From Sphingobacterium sp. UBA4616 (GTDB lineage Bacteria; Bacteroidota; Bacteroidia; Sphingobacteriales; Sphingobacteriaceae), in assembly GCA_002386525.1 (NCBI GenBank), contig DGIS01000034.1, positions 124,463-188,462 of the forward strand: a stretch of 64,000 nt of DNA. The letters run 5' to 3'. The translations under genes were made by a program, and so were the position numbers. This document shows positions 20,316 through 27,736 of this stretch, piece after piece. Numbering within the stretch: the stretch's first letter is position 1; each line of letters begins with the position of its first letter. Below the pieces are notes generated by a model. That model ran no database searches and was not told where the DNA came from. It worked only from the letters and a program-made list of their open reading frames with translations.

Positions 20316-20713
20316 ATGATATCTACATCATCATCCAATCTAACATCTATTCGATTAGTATAATAACGTTTATTTATATCAGAATCGATTTTTACGCTCA
20401 ATGATAATATATCTATTCTTTTTTCCCAATTCTTGATCTAGTTTTTGTCACAATTTTCTCTAACAAATTCAACCTGGTCAATTAAATCGATTATTTCTGA
20501 ATTGAAACCTTCTTTAATAATAAAGCATTCCCAAATTTCTGTATTAAATTCACTTGGCAAATCGTCTAACACAAAAGCTGGCACATCTGATTTTATAATT
20601 TTAAATGATTTATACAATGCCTCCTTAGGACCTAGAGGATATGCCCCTATTCTTAGTCTAACCCGTTAGCAAATCTATAACTGGTAACCAATGCCCGAAG
20701 TTAAAAAAGCAAC
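20312..20713 (-). pseudogene. Broken chimeric immunity-like gene
   Basis: On the minus strand one frame runs from 20665 to 20312 with a single internal TAG (20438-20440) and no start. Its first part includes PLGPKEALYKSFKIIK and DVPAFVLDDLPSEFN. Then come about 24 codons (FNSEIIDLIDQVEFVREN) that match the C-terminus of the gene at 21466-21831. After the stop the same frame continues with NWEKRIDILSLSVKID. Upstream of 20665, dropping one G joins a further stretch (GHWLPVIDLLT). It looks like an immunity-type gene damaged by recombination with a neighbour. Its family was not recognised. Confidence 0.6.
20446..20511 (-). repeat. 66-bp repeat, copy 1 (partner at 21474-21539)
   Basis: This segment is almost identical, with about two mismatches, to 21474-21539, which encodes the last residues of an intact small gene. 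Here the repeat is embedded in a broken gene. It is evidence for gene conversion or deletion between cassettes of the island. Confidence 0.85.
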
Positions 20714-21205
20714 CTATTTTCCATATTGCCTTCTACTGTCAGAAAAATTGTGTGTTTTTTTGAAAAATCTCTCCCATGGTATAACCAAAACAAATAAAAG
20801 AAATAGGAAAAAAAACATCCTAAGTTTTGCCTTCGCTAGACCATCCTTTTTAAAAAAAAAATCATGCTTTTCATTATAGACTAATTCAATATGAGAACCA
20901 ACAGGATATTTTAAGCATTCTTCATTTGCCATTCTAACAGAATATAACTTCCCTTTATATTTGACATTGATTGATGAGCTTCCTTTTGAACTTCGACAAT
21001 ATTGCTCTTCAACCAAAAAACTACGGGCCACGCTGCTCTCTATTTTAACACCTTCCCTATAAAAATAAATATTATACACTACACCAATAGCAACTGCACC
21101 TATTAAGAATATTCTATTTTTTTTGAATTCATACAATTTATCTTTCAAATCCTGTAATTCGGGGAGTTCTAACTTCAATAATACGTGTTGAACTAGCGAG
21201 AACAT
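20714..21205 (-). CDS. Small two-helix membrane protein, unknown
   Basis: The 163-residue product has one hydrophobic helix near residues 32 to 52 (FLIGAVAIGVVYNIYFY) and a second near 131 to 147 (MFFFLFLLFVLVIPW), with a small soluble domain between them (INVKYKGKLYSVRMAN). I do not recognise a family. Its position next to an Rhs-core remnant, on the same strand as a run of small lipoprotein genes, suggests an immunity protein against a membrane- or periplasm-acting toxin. That role is inferred from context only. Confidence 0.65.
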   Translation of the reverse strand: MFSLVQHVLLKLELPELQDLKDKLYEFKKNRIFLIGAVAIGVVYNIYFYREGVKIESSVARSFLVEEQYCRSSKGSSSINVKYKGKLYSVRMANEECLKYPVGSHIELVYNEKHDFFFKKDGLAKAKLRMFFFLFLLFVLVIPWERFFKKTHNFSDSRRQYGK

Positions 21206-21352
21206 TAAAGTACAATTTCAATTGTTGTAAAGCCTCCGCGCCACCATCCTTATATGCATTATTCACTGTTTCAACTTCTATGTATGTTTTTAGTATAATT
21301 ACTACTCTGTTTACATTATTCCGCCATTTTGATACGATTACGTCTCTGGGTA

Positions 21353-21430
21353 CTAAAATTCATCAGCTGGATCCACAACGTTCCAGCTACCAATATAAGC
21401 ATCGTAAAATCTTACCCCGTAATCATACTG
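21353..21430 (-). pseudogene. Orphan RHS-repeat core remnant A
   Basis: The minus strand encodes QYDYGVRFYDAYIGSWNV followed by VDPADEF and a stop. This matches the end of the RHS-repeat-associated core (typically YDYGARFYDPxIGRWNVVDPLAE). Only about 25 codons remain and no start codon belongs to it. It lies 35 bases after the stop of the small gene 21466-21831. In Rhs loci such core copies precede alternative toxin tips and serve as the homology for tip exchange. Downstream is an open stretch (NNAYKDGGAEALQQLKLYFN) that may be the remains of the tip it once carried. Confidence 0.85.
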
Positions 21431-21465
21431 TTTGTACTATGTGTATATTCATTTTTTCCCATAAT

Positions 21466-21831
21466 TTATTTCATGTCACAATTTTCTCTAACAAATTCGC
21501 CCTGGTCAATTAAATCGATTATTTCTGAATTGAAACCTTTAAAATACGGTAATAATATAAATTTATCTTTAGACAAAAATTCAATAGTATGCGTAGACGT
21601 GTTAATACCATTTGATATGGAAAGAATGGAATCTTTTTCAATTCGATATCTAAATGCCACTTTCTTATTATATGGAAGATATTCTATCAAGCCAGAATCC
21701 CGTCTGAAAGTAAATATCATAGAGATATCCGCTACTTTTCCACGCCATTGACCAATTAATCTGATATTTTTGGAAGCTTGATTAGGGATCGAAGAACAAA
21801 ACAAAACCCCAATTAGAAACACTAACATCAT
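21466..21831 (-). CDS. Small exported protein, lipocalin-like, possible immunity protein
   Basis: The 121-residue product has an N-terminal hydrophobic export signal and a beta-rich body beginning IRLIGQWRGKVADISMIFTF, a pattern seen in small lipocalin-like proteins of Bacteroidota. Two adjacent ATG codons could start it; the second reduces it by one residue. The Cys near residue 12 is preceded by Phe, so it is not a classic lipobox. Its last 66 bases are repeated in the broken gene at 20446-20511. It is followed by Rhs core remnant A. An immunity role is inferred from this context. Confidence 0.65.
   Translation of the reverse strand: MMLVFLIGVLFCSSIPNQASKNIRLIGQWRGKVADISMIFTFRRDSGLIEYLPYNKKVAFRYRIEKDSILSISNGINTSTHTIEFLSKDKFILLPYFKGFNSEIIDLIDQGEFVRENCDMK
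21474..21539 (-). repeat. 66-bp repeat, copy 2 (partner at 20446-20511)
   Basis: This copy encodes the C-terminal residues of the gene at 21466-21831 (FNSEIIDLIDQGEFVREN). The other copy, about 1 kb away on the same strand, lies inside a broken gene. Confidence 0.85.
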
Positions 21832-21907
21832 AACTTGTATAATTTTTTATCATTCCAAACATCTAACATTATTGAATCAGATGAAATTTTTTTTATACTC
21901 ATATTAG

Positions 21908-21918
21908 CCCCCCCCCCC
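21908..21918. repeat. Homopolymer of 11 C (11 G on the coding strand)
   Basis: Eleven consecutive C on the plus strand, in an otherwise AT-rich region, make 11 G on the strand of the surrounding genes. The tract lies between the stop of 21984-22328 and the start of 21466-21831. In one minus-strand frame it sits inside an open stretch (ATPNAVREAFVFTSGGGANM) that runs on to a stop overlapping the downstream start. A tract this long is prone to slippage, so it could switch that reading frame or alter spacing. It could also be miscounted. Confidence 0.8.
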
Positions 21919-21983
21919 GAAGTAAATACGAAAGCCTCTCTAACAGCGTTGGGTGTTGCATCATTATTTCAATCAATGTATCA

Positions 21984-22328
21984 CTATTTTATCTCTGATA
22001 CTACATCCGAAAAATCTTTCCACTCCAAATGCGAATAAAAATCCTTGACCACACCTATTTTACTGAAAACAGAGTTAAAACATCCTTCATTTAATACCGC
22101 TTGGAGAGCTGCATAAATTTCCCGACGAGAGAGCTCTTTTACAATAAGCATATCTGTAGACCAAAAATAAATTTCACAATTTTTCTCCATCAGTTTATCG
22201 ATATTAGTCAATGTAAACAATGTTCCAAAATAAACCTCATCATTCTCTAAAATAATGTTGACATCAAGGTTATCATCATATACATCGATAACTTGATAAG
22301 GAGCTGGAAATCGAACTTTAAATTTCAT
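21984..22328 (-). CDS. Small cytosolic hypothetical protein
   Basis: The 114-residue product (MKFKVRFPAPYQVIDVYDDN) has no signal peptide or membrane segment. It is acidic and looks like a compact alpha/beta protein of the size of many immunity proteins. It starts 17 bases after the stop of the lipoprotein gene upstream, so the two may be cotranscribed. I do not recognise the family. Confidence 0.6.
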   Translation of the reverse strand: MKFKVRFPAPYQVIDVYDDNLDVNIILENDEVYFGTLFTLTNIDKLMEKNCEIYFWSTDMLIVKELSRREIYAALQAVLNEGCFNSVFSKIGVVKDFYSHLEWKDFSDVVSEIK

Positions 22329-22345
22329 AACCTTAAGTATAGTTC

Positions 22346-22822
22346 TTATTTTTTTTTCATCAATTCGGCCCTTGCATTCCTAAAAGGAGAATGCTCAACA
22401 AAAATTTTATGATCAATTTTTTCAATGCTAAATTTCGCGTTATGGCGATCCATCTTGAAAAAGTCCAAATCTGTTAGCAGATATACATCTTCATTCAAAT
22501 TTTCAGGAGACGGAAACCACTCATAAGAATAGACATCCCTGCCCTTACAAACAAAAATAAATCGGGCACCAACATCTGTATAGCTCCTTAATTCAAAACC
22601 TAAAATTTCATTTATTTCATATAAAGAATACTTTCCACTAAAATAATAGACGGTGTCCCAATTAAAATCAAAGGCTTTATCCATATCCAGAACGCATCCA
22701 TTATTTGTCTTACATTGCTGAAATTCTCGCATCACCGTATTATCAAATTTAGGATCTTGGTAACAACCCAGCATAAGAAAGACCAACATAAATATATAAT
22801 ATTGGAACTTTTGTTTGATCAT
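22346..22822 (-). CDS. Small lipoprotein, unknown
   Basis: The frame extends to 22864, but the Met at 22822 begins a lipoprotein signal (FQYYIFMLVFLMLGC) and avoids overlap with the upstream gene, so it is preferred; the product is 158 residues. The mature part is acidic and aromatic, with two Cys (QQCKTNNGC) soon after the lipid anchor. No family is recognised. It belongs to the run of lipoproteins in the island, where an immunity role against periplasmic toxins is plausible. Confidence 0.65.
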   Translation of the reverse strand: MIKQKFQYYIFMLVFLMLGCYQDPKFDNTVMREFQQCKTNNGCVLDMDKAFDFNWDTVYYFSGKYSLYEINEILGFELRSYTDVGARFIFVCKGRDVYSYEWFPSPENLNEDVYLLTDLDFFKMDRHNAKFSIEKIDHKIFVEHSPFRNARAELMKKK

Positions 22823-22856
22823 CCCAACATACTCCTGATCGCAATCCCATTCGTTC

Positions 22857-23489
22857 TTACTCATATTTTACGTCGACTTCATAATACATGGATGGTGGAC
22901 TTGGTGTTTTTTTTATGGCCTTACATTTATGTTTATCCAAAAATGCTGAATTTCCGGATAAATAGATCCGGTCGATCTTCTCAAAATAATTGTAATAGTC
23001 AATCAGGGATCTGATTTTATCCCCTAAATCCTTATCCCGAAACTTAACGATGCCGTTTTCGCTTTTATAAAAAAAATCGTTATCATTATTAATCAATAAG
23101 ATATCTTCTTTAGAAGTAATCAGGTATATTTTATAGTCGCCATAGGGGTACATTTTATTGTCATCGTAATTAACGGTATCTCCCTGGGTTCGATATTTAT
23201 TTACTATCGTTTTATACAACTTGTTCCATTCGGCACTATCTAATAGTTTATCATGGACCTTTGCAACAGCATTGTAATCAAATATATTTTGTTGAAAAGT
23301 TGAAAAGCTAAATTTGTCATCTTGGATAAGTCCATCTTCAAAGATAACTTTAATATAAGGACTGTCTGTCGTAAATGCGCGGTCCATCTTTTGATTTTCA
23401 ACAACAGGTCCATTGCAGCTTGATATAAGCAACAGGCAACTTATCATGCTGGCGAATAACCAATGTAGAATCTGTTTCGTTTTTTTCAT
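22857..23489 (-). CDS. Lipoprotein, unknown
   Basis: The 210-residue product has a lipoprotein signal with lipobox LISSC (about residues 21 to 25) and a mature domain rich in charged and aromatic residues (IIRSLIDYYNYFEKIDRIYL-like helix near the end). No family is recognised. Upstream, at 23510-23578, is a copy of a 68-base repeat. The repeat includes an abandoned start (MKIYLRMGNQK then stop) resembling the start of the lipoprotein at 24872. This suggests that one cassette replaced another. Confidence 0.65.
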   Translation of the reverse strand: MKKTKQILHWLFASMISCLLLISSCNGPVVENQKMDRAFTTDSPYIKVIFEDGLIQDDKFSFSTFQQNIFDYNAVAKVHDKLLDSAEWNKLYKTIVNKYRTQGDTVNYDDNKMYPYGDYKIYLITSKEDILLINNDNDFFYKSENGIVKFRDKDLGDKIRSLIDYYNYFEKIDRIYLSGNSAFLDKHKCKAIKKTPSPPSMYYEVDVKYE

Positions 23490-23509
23490 TTCTGATTGCC
23501 CATTCTTAA

Positions 23510-23578
23510 ATATATTTTCATAATGCTATGTTACGGAAGATTATTTCTTACGATGTTTATTGTGCTGACTTTCCATAA
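23510..23578 (-). repeat. 68-bp cassette-junction repeat, copy 1
   Basis: This segment is nearly identical to 24861-24928. On the minus strand it ends a short frame (MESQHNKHRKK then stop) and then holds an ATG followed by AAAATATAT that opens MKIYL. In this copy that start leads only to 11 codons. It may mark the end of a former toxin tip and the start of a former immunity gene. Confidence 0.8.
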
Positions 23579-23598
23579 TTATGCTTGGATTAATGCCT

Positions 23599-23796
23599 TT
23601 ACAAATTCCATCCAGTCGGTTTATCTTCCAGATCTGTGATATCCAACCCATTGATTAATGTATAAAGTGGCTTTTCAGGAAAATTATTTATCCGAAATAG
23701 AATGAGCTTGTCGTATTCTTCATTGTAATAGTAATACCCAATTTCTGGATTTTTTTTCCAAAAAATAGTTGACGAAATTAATTCTTCATTGTTCAT
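23599..23796 (-). CDS. Very small hypothetical protein
   Basis: The 65-residue frame (MNNEELISSTIFWKKNPEIG) starts 11 bases after the stop of the lipoprotein gene upstream. It has an aromatic patch (IGYYYYNEEYDKLILF) and ends GWNL. In another frame the DNA just past its end reads DWMEFVKALIQA, which looks like protein. The gene may therefore have been shortened by a small indel. It is too short to classify; a small cytosolic immunity protein is possible. Confidence 0.45.
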   Translation of the reverse strand: MNNEELISSTIFWKKNPEIGYYYYNEEYDKLILFRINNFPEKPLYTLINGLDITDLEDKPTGWNL

Positions 23797-23807
23797 AAGA
23801 CCTTTAT

Positions 23808-24281
23808 TTAGTAAACCTTGTTCATCGCGTTACCGGTATGTTTGTACCGCAACCCCAGATTATCCAATACCCTGTTTTTAAAGTTTTCTATAGCAATTTT
23901 TCTATCACGGATCTCCTCTTCATTTTCAGGTCTGTTATTAACATGTTTTCTTTCTCCCGACTGCTTATTTTCTACAGAAAGAAGCAACAATTCTGTTTGA
24001 GAATCAGCTGGAACCGGAATTAAGACCCAGTAGATATCATTATTTTTCTCATCATTAACATAACCTTTCAAAAAATAAGGACTGTCCGTGCCGATTTTAA
24101 ATAGTGAATCCTGGAGAGTCATGTTATTATAAGCCGTTATCTTTTTAATAAGAGAATCCTGTTTTACATCAAATTCATATCGTTCGCACATTAAATTACT
24201 TCCTGCGGCAATATAGTCGCAAGAGGCAAAGAAACCGCTCAACAAAATTAGAATCACTATGGTTTGATAAAATTTGAACAT
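23808..24281 (-). CDS. Small lipoprotein, unknown
   Basis: The 157-residue product has a clear lipoprotein signal (ILILLSGFFASC, Cys about 21). Its mature part is charged and includes ENEEEIRDRKIAIENFKNRV, probably a helix. No family is recognised. It lies 33 bases after the lipoprotein gene 24315-24872 and 11 bases before the 65-codon gene, so the three may form one transcript. Confidence 0.65.
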   Translation of the reverse strand: MFKFYQTIVILILLSGFFASCDYIAAGSNLMCERYEFDVKQDSLIKKITAYNNMTLQDSLFKIGTDSPYFLKGYVNDEKNNDIYWVLIPVPADSQTELLLLSVENKQSGERKHVNNRPENEEEIRDRKIAIENFKNRVLDNLGLRYKHTGNAMNKVY

Positions 24282-24314
24282 GCTTAATCCTTTTAAAAAT
24301 AATATGCTATCAAG

Positions 24315-24872
24315 TTATTCAGAACGATAAGAATTTATTTTGATCCAATTGCTTGATGTTATAATTCTCCCGTTTCCCTTATTTTTTAGATATAAGTGCA
24401 ATTTCACTTTCCTATCTGCGGTCGAAACTCTCAATTCATCCTTTCCTACAGTAAATCGATAAGAAATAATACTATCTTTTTTTAATGCCAATCTGAATTC
24501 CTCTAAAAATGCGCAGTTTGGCAGTACAGCCGGTACATCCATTCCTTCTGGAACAAACTGTCTTGACAATAACCTGATTTTATTGTCTGTATTTTCAACA
24601 ATAATTTGGTTATATTTTAGCGCACCTAGATTCTTCGTTTTATAAAATACGGTCGCGTCTTCCCAATAATCAGGACAGCCAGTAGCAAACATTCGCTGAT
24701 CTAATATTAATATTGTATCCATTTTAGATTTGAAATCCAGTTTGACAAAATAACCATGCTCTATCTCTCTAACAGAAGTATTAAAACATATTGAATCTTC
24801 ACATTTTTCATCAGATTTACAGGAAGATAAAATACCTAATAAGGCAATATTTAAAAGTAGATATATTTTCAT
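24315..24872 (-). CDS. Small lipoprotein with Cys pairs, unknown
   Basis: The 185-residue product has lipobox ILSSC (Cys about 18) followed by a short linker with further Cys (EKCEDSICFN) and a beta-rich domain (YRFTVGKDELRVSTADRKVK). No family is recognised. The start lies inside the second copy of a 68-base repeat (24861-24928). It is part of the AT-rich run of exported small proteins on this strand. Confidence 0.65.
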   Translation of the reverse strand: MKIYLLLNIALLGILSSCKSDEKCEDSICFNTSVREIEHGYFVKLDFKSKMDTILILDQRMFATGCPDYWEDATVFYKTKNLGALKYNQIIVENTDNKIRLLSRQFVPEGMDVPAVLPNCAFLEEFRLALKKDSIISYRFTVGKDELRVSTADRKVKLHLYLKNKGNGRIITSSNWIKINSYRSE

Positions 24873-24928
24873 AATACTATGTTACGGAAGTTTATTTTTA
24901 CGATGTTTATTGTGCTGACTTTCCATAA
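24861..24928 (-). repeat. 68-bp cassette-junction repeat, copy 2
   Basis: This is the partner of 23510-23578. Here the ATG within the repeat is the real start of the lipoprotein at 24872. The upstream half ends a short frame reading MESQHNKHRKNKLP and a stop, with an open lead-in IGSGGV. The shared coding tail and shared downstream start fit a toxin-end/immunity-start junction. Confidence 0.8.
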
Positions 24929-25045
24929 CTCCGCCACTACCTATTTTTCAGCATATTTCGTCTATAAATCAATAATTCTGAGCATACATATACAATAAAC
25001 ACGAATATGAGGATGATTTGAGTACAATCAGTCCAAAAAGTTAAT

Positions 25046-25327
25046 CTATCCAACATATTTCGGCTTATTTTTAAGTTTAATAATATTTTTTACAATCTTA
25101 ACAAAGAAATAAATAATCAAAATTATATGGAGAAGCAAACTGACAGGGGTTAGTATAACTCCATAACCAGCTTCATAACGAACTGTGGTATTCATTTGTG
25201 GATTATGTACCCCAATTCCACTATAGGGTATAGCTACTTTATAGTTATAGTCTCTCAAACTAATCAGTGAATCGTAAGATCTAGCATAATGCAATCCATC
25301 ATAGTTTTCAATCTGTTTTTCATCCAT
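25046..25327 (-). CDS. Small membrane protein, unknown
   Basis: The 93-residue product has a soluble N-terminal half (YARSYDSLISLRDYNYKVAI) and one C-terminal transmembrane helix (VSLLLHIILIIYFFVKIVK) followed by a basic tail. No family is recognised. It starts 26 bases after the lipoprotein gene 25354-25869 and probably shares its transcript. Confidence 0.5.
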   Translation of the reverse strand: MDEKQIENYDGLHYARSYDSLISLRDYNYKVAIPYSGIGVHNPQMNTTVRYEAGYGVILTPVSLLLHIILIIYFFVKIVKNIIKLKNKPKYVG

Positions 25328-25353
25328 ATATAAAAATGGCTTCAGTTATCAAA

Positions 25354-25869
25354 TTATTTAATAAAATTATTCGTACTATCGCGCTTCGTAGACAATGGCC
25401 TAAAATTGAATGTATCTCGTCTCGCTATAAGCTTCCCCGTTTTGATGTATTTTCGTGAAGTTATTATAAACTGCCTTTCCTTTACAATATGCCCACTATC
25501 AACATAAGTTTGATATTTTTCAGCATAGATTGGGGTTAAGTATCGTTCAATTGTAATATTATTTCCATCAACAATATATAATCCCCAGATATATCCTGTC
25601 TCTTTATCATCTACATTACTTTTCGAAAAAGTTTCATCAATATTTTTAAAACCATGTTTAATTCTCGGATTCCCGCCTTGATAGACTATTCCATTTTTAT
25701 ACAGGAGGATAACATCAAAAAAAATGCTATCTAATTTAGTATAATAATACCCATTCAACAAAAGTCTTTCACTATCATTTTCTTTCAGTTGCAATGTCGG
25801 CAGTTGCCGACGAACAGAACATGAAACTATTAAAAAGAAAAAAACAAAAAAATAAATTGCTCTTACCAT
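25354..25869 (-). CDS. Small lipoprotein (intact member of a duplicated pair)
   Basis: The 171-residue product has a lipoprotein signal (FFVFFFLIVSC, Cys about 17) and a mature beta-rich domain (YIWGLYIVDGNNITIERYLT, KYQTYVDSGHIVKERQF). A degenerate copy of the gene and of its upstream region lies at 27211-27736. Both copies share an upstream stretch including GCATCAAAC. No named family is recognised, but the duplicate and its Rhs-remnant neighbours support an immunity role. Confidence 0.7.
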   Translation of the reverse strand: MVRAIYFFVFFFLIVSCSVRRQLPTLQLKENDSERLLLNGYYYTKLDSIFFDVILLYKNGIVYQGGNPRIKHGFKNIDETFSKSNVDDKETGYIWGLYIVDGNNITIERYLTPIYAEKYQTYVDSGHIVKERQFIITSRKYIKTGKLIARRDTFNFRPLSTKRDSTNNFIK

Positions 25870-26088
25870 ACCGTAAAAGGATCGAGTGCGCGTTTCAGTT
25901 AATTTATTAATTAATTTCGAATTATGGAAATACTATCCTCTGTTGCATTCTTCTATGGAGGCAATTCTTTTACTTTTGTTTGATGCTAAGTCTTGTTCTC
26001 TTTTGACTCACCAATTCTTACCGCTTGTATCATTTAACATTACAGGTCTATTAGCGAATTAATTATATAGTGACAATGGGAAAAATTT

Positions 26089-26154
26089 CTACGCCAGCGG
26101 ACCCATCACGTTCCACCTACCGATCTCTGCATCGTAGAACCTTGCGCCGTAATC
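26089..26154 (-). pseudogene. Orphan RHS-repeat core remnant B
   Basis: The minus strand reads DYGARFYDAEIGRWNVMGPLA and a TAG, with KFFPLSLYN following in the same frame. This is the RHS-repeat core (usual form IGRWNVVDPLAEKxRxxSPY) with Asp changed to Gly and the Glu codon changed to TAG. Strikingly, it begins directly after the stop codon of the lipoprotein gene 26155-26836 and in the same frame. That is what remains when a tip/immunity cassette is placed in front of a displaced core-tip segment. Confidence 0.9.
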
Positions 26155-26836
26155 TTAATCTCCATTTATATTTTTTAATTTTTCCCATTTCCTAGTATAC
26201 TCATTCATAAAATAAAGAGTTGCTCTTTTTCCATTCAATAAATAGGAATCAAAACTTTTATAAAAGAATTTATCTTTTTCAATAAACACGGCAAACTCCA
26301 AATCCAATGCATCAGTATTCTCAAAGTTAAATATTTCAGATATTATCGGTGTTGAAATAGCAGTAGAAGTAGACAATAGTGGGTCATAATTTATCTTTAT
26401 AAATAACTGGCTAAATTTTTTGCGAATATCTATTTGACTTAATGAATCACATCGAACATCAGTAAACACTTCATTATCAAGATATAAGTAAAAACGATAA
26501 TTTTTTATATCATTATCACCGACTAAGGTCGGGGTAAATTTTAGAATCTTGCTATTATTTTTTGCCTTATTATTTTTTGTTAGGAAAAGCTGGACAGTAG
26601 TATTGGTAATTGTACTGTTTAACAAAACAGAATTATTTTCGACTTTCTGCCAAACACCGCTCGAAAAATATACCAAATCTAAATGTCCCCCCCCGATATT
26701 TAAACGTTGAATCCGATTTCAATTCAATTCTTCCAAAATTTTCACTACTGTAGATCCCAAAAATCGATTTTTCGGTCTTACAGCTAAAAAGTAAAATAAA
26801 AAAAATGATATAAACTAATTTAAACCTATTTTCCAT
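26155..26836 (-). pseudogene. Lipoprotein gene interrupted at an 8-G tract (phase-off or pseudogene)
   Basis: Two overlapping frames make one gene. The first starts at 26836 with a lipoprotein signal (IIFFILLFSC) and reads to SDSTFKYRGG, where 8 G (26687-26694) occur. As written, it then runs 18 codons to a stop. With 7 G the frame continues as HLDLVYFSSGVWQKVENN for about 175 more residues to 26155, giving a lipoprotein of about 227 residues. So a one-base slip separates on from off. It could be a switch, a recent pseudogene or a sequencing miscount. Rhs core remnant B follows its stop directly. Confidence 0.75.
26687..26694. repeat. 8-C/8-G homopolymer within a lipoprotein gene
   Basis: Eight C on the plus strand are 8 G in the coding strand of the interrupted lipoprotein. 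The length sets the frame: 7 restores the full protein, while 8 or 9 end it early. Confidence 0.85.
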
Positions 26837-27017
26837 TTCGAATGTAATTAAGTAGTTTACGCATTTCAGAAATCCCAAAAGCCGGCATATATAATCGCCA
26901 CTTACTCAGCAAACTGGGATCTATGTACAATTCCTTAGCTACCTCTGCTACGAATCCCTTAACAACGCTCAAATCGACAGCCATTATTTTAAATGAATTA
27001 TCAAACTTTCTATGCAT
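26826..27017 (-). mobile_element. IS3-family OrfA fragment
   Basis: The 63-residue frame reads MHRKFDNSFKIMAVDLSVVK, then VAKELYIDPSLLSKWRLYMP, the N-terminal helix-turn-helix pattern of IS3/IS911-type OrfA transposase proteins. It ends early and no OrfB or inverted repeat was found, so it is a remnant. Its end overlaps the start of the lipoprotein gene at 26836. It shows that insertion elements helped shape the island. Confidence 0.7.
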
Positions 27018-27210
27018 CTCTACAAATTTAAAATTAGTTATTAAATCTGTCTCCCACTAAAGGTAGCTACTCCAATACCATCTTGTTTCTATTGAAGATC
27101 ATCAATCAACGAAACAGATATCAATATATAGTAAGCGCATCAAAACAAAATATGGATCATCGAAGACAGTCACAAATAGGAAATTTCAGAAACACCTTTA
27201 TAGGTGGTAA
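27018..27210. other. Intergenic debris
   Basis: No gene is supported between the OrfA fragment and the degenerate lipoprotein copy. The short plus-strand frame crossing it has no family signature and runs antisense to the pseudogene. Confidence 0.4.
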
Positions 27211-27736
27211 TTATTTAATAAAATTATTTGTACTATCCGGCTTTATTGATAATGGTCTAAAATTGAACGTATCTCGCCTTGCTTCAAGCTTACCCGTTTT
27301 GATGTATTTTCGTGAAGTTATGATAAATTATCCTTCATTTACTACGTATCCTTCATCAACATAAGTTTGATAGGATTCACCAAAATCAGGTACTTTATAA
27401 CGTTCAATTATGATATGATTTTGATTTATACTATAGATGCCCCATATATATGGGATTATTCTATCATATGAATTATTGAAGTTATCTGTTGCTAAAAAAT
27501 TGCTATCAACACTATTTATGCCAGCACTTACTTCTGAACTGCCCCCCGTCGAGGACAATACCATTTTAGTAAAGAACTATCGAATTATAAATATTATTAT
27601 CTTTTTTAACGTAAAAATAGCCACTAAGCTTTATTTTTCCACTCGTGTTATTTTTCAAAATCAATGTTGGCGCTTGTCGATATACAGAACATCCCACTGC
27701 TAGGAAAACACTACCTATTAATAAATACTTTACCAT
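27211..27736 (-). pseudogene. Degenerate copy of the lipoprotein gene 25354-25869
   Basis: From the ATG at 27736 the frame encodes a signal with SVFLAVGCSVYRQAPTL and follows the intact paralogue. It is broken by three changes. A Lys codon has become TAA (27566-27568). A run of 6 G (27542-27547) shifts frame where 5 would continue as GGSSEVSAGIN. A Gln codon has become TAA (27328-27330). The end still matches (RRDTFNFRPLS, NNFIK). The upstream region is also shared with the paralogue, so a whole cassette was duplicated and then decayed. Confidence 0.85.

Noticed and set aside
20446..20669. Plus-strand frame starting MSQFSLTN that recurs at 21474
   Set aside because: It is the antisense of the repeated gene tail (FNSEIIDLIDQ); the repeat is real but the coding sense is minus.
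21835..22038. Plus-strand frame across the 11-C tract
   Set aside because: It is antisense to the small genes of the island and composed mainly of low-complexity code; the minus-strand reading is better supported.
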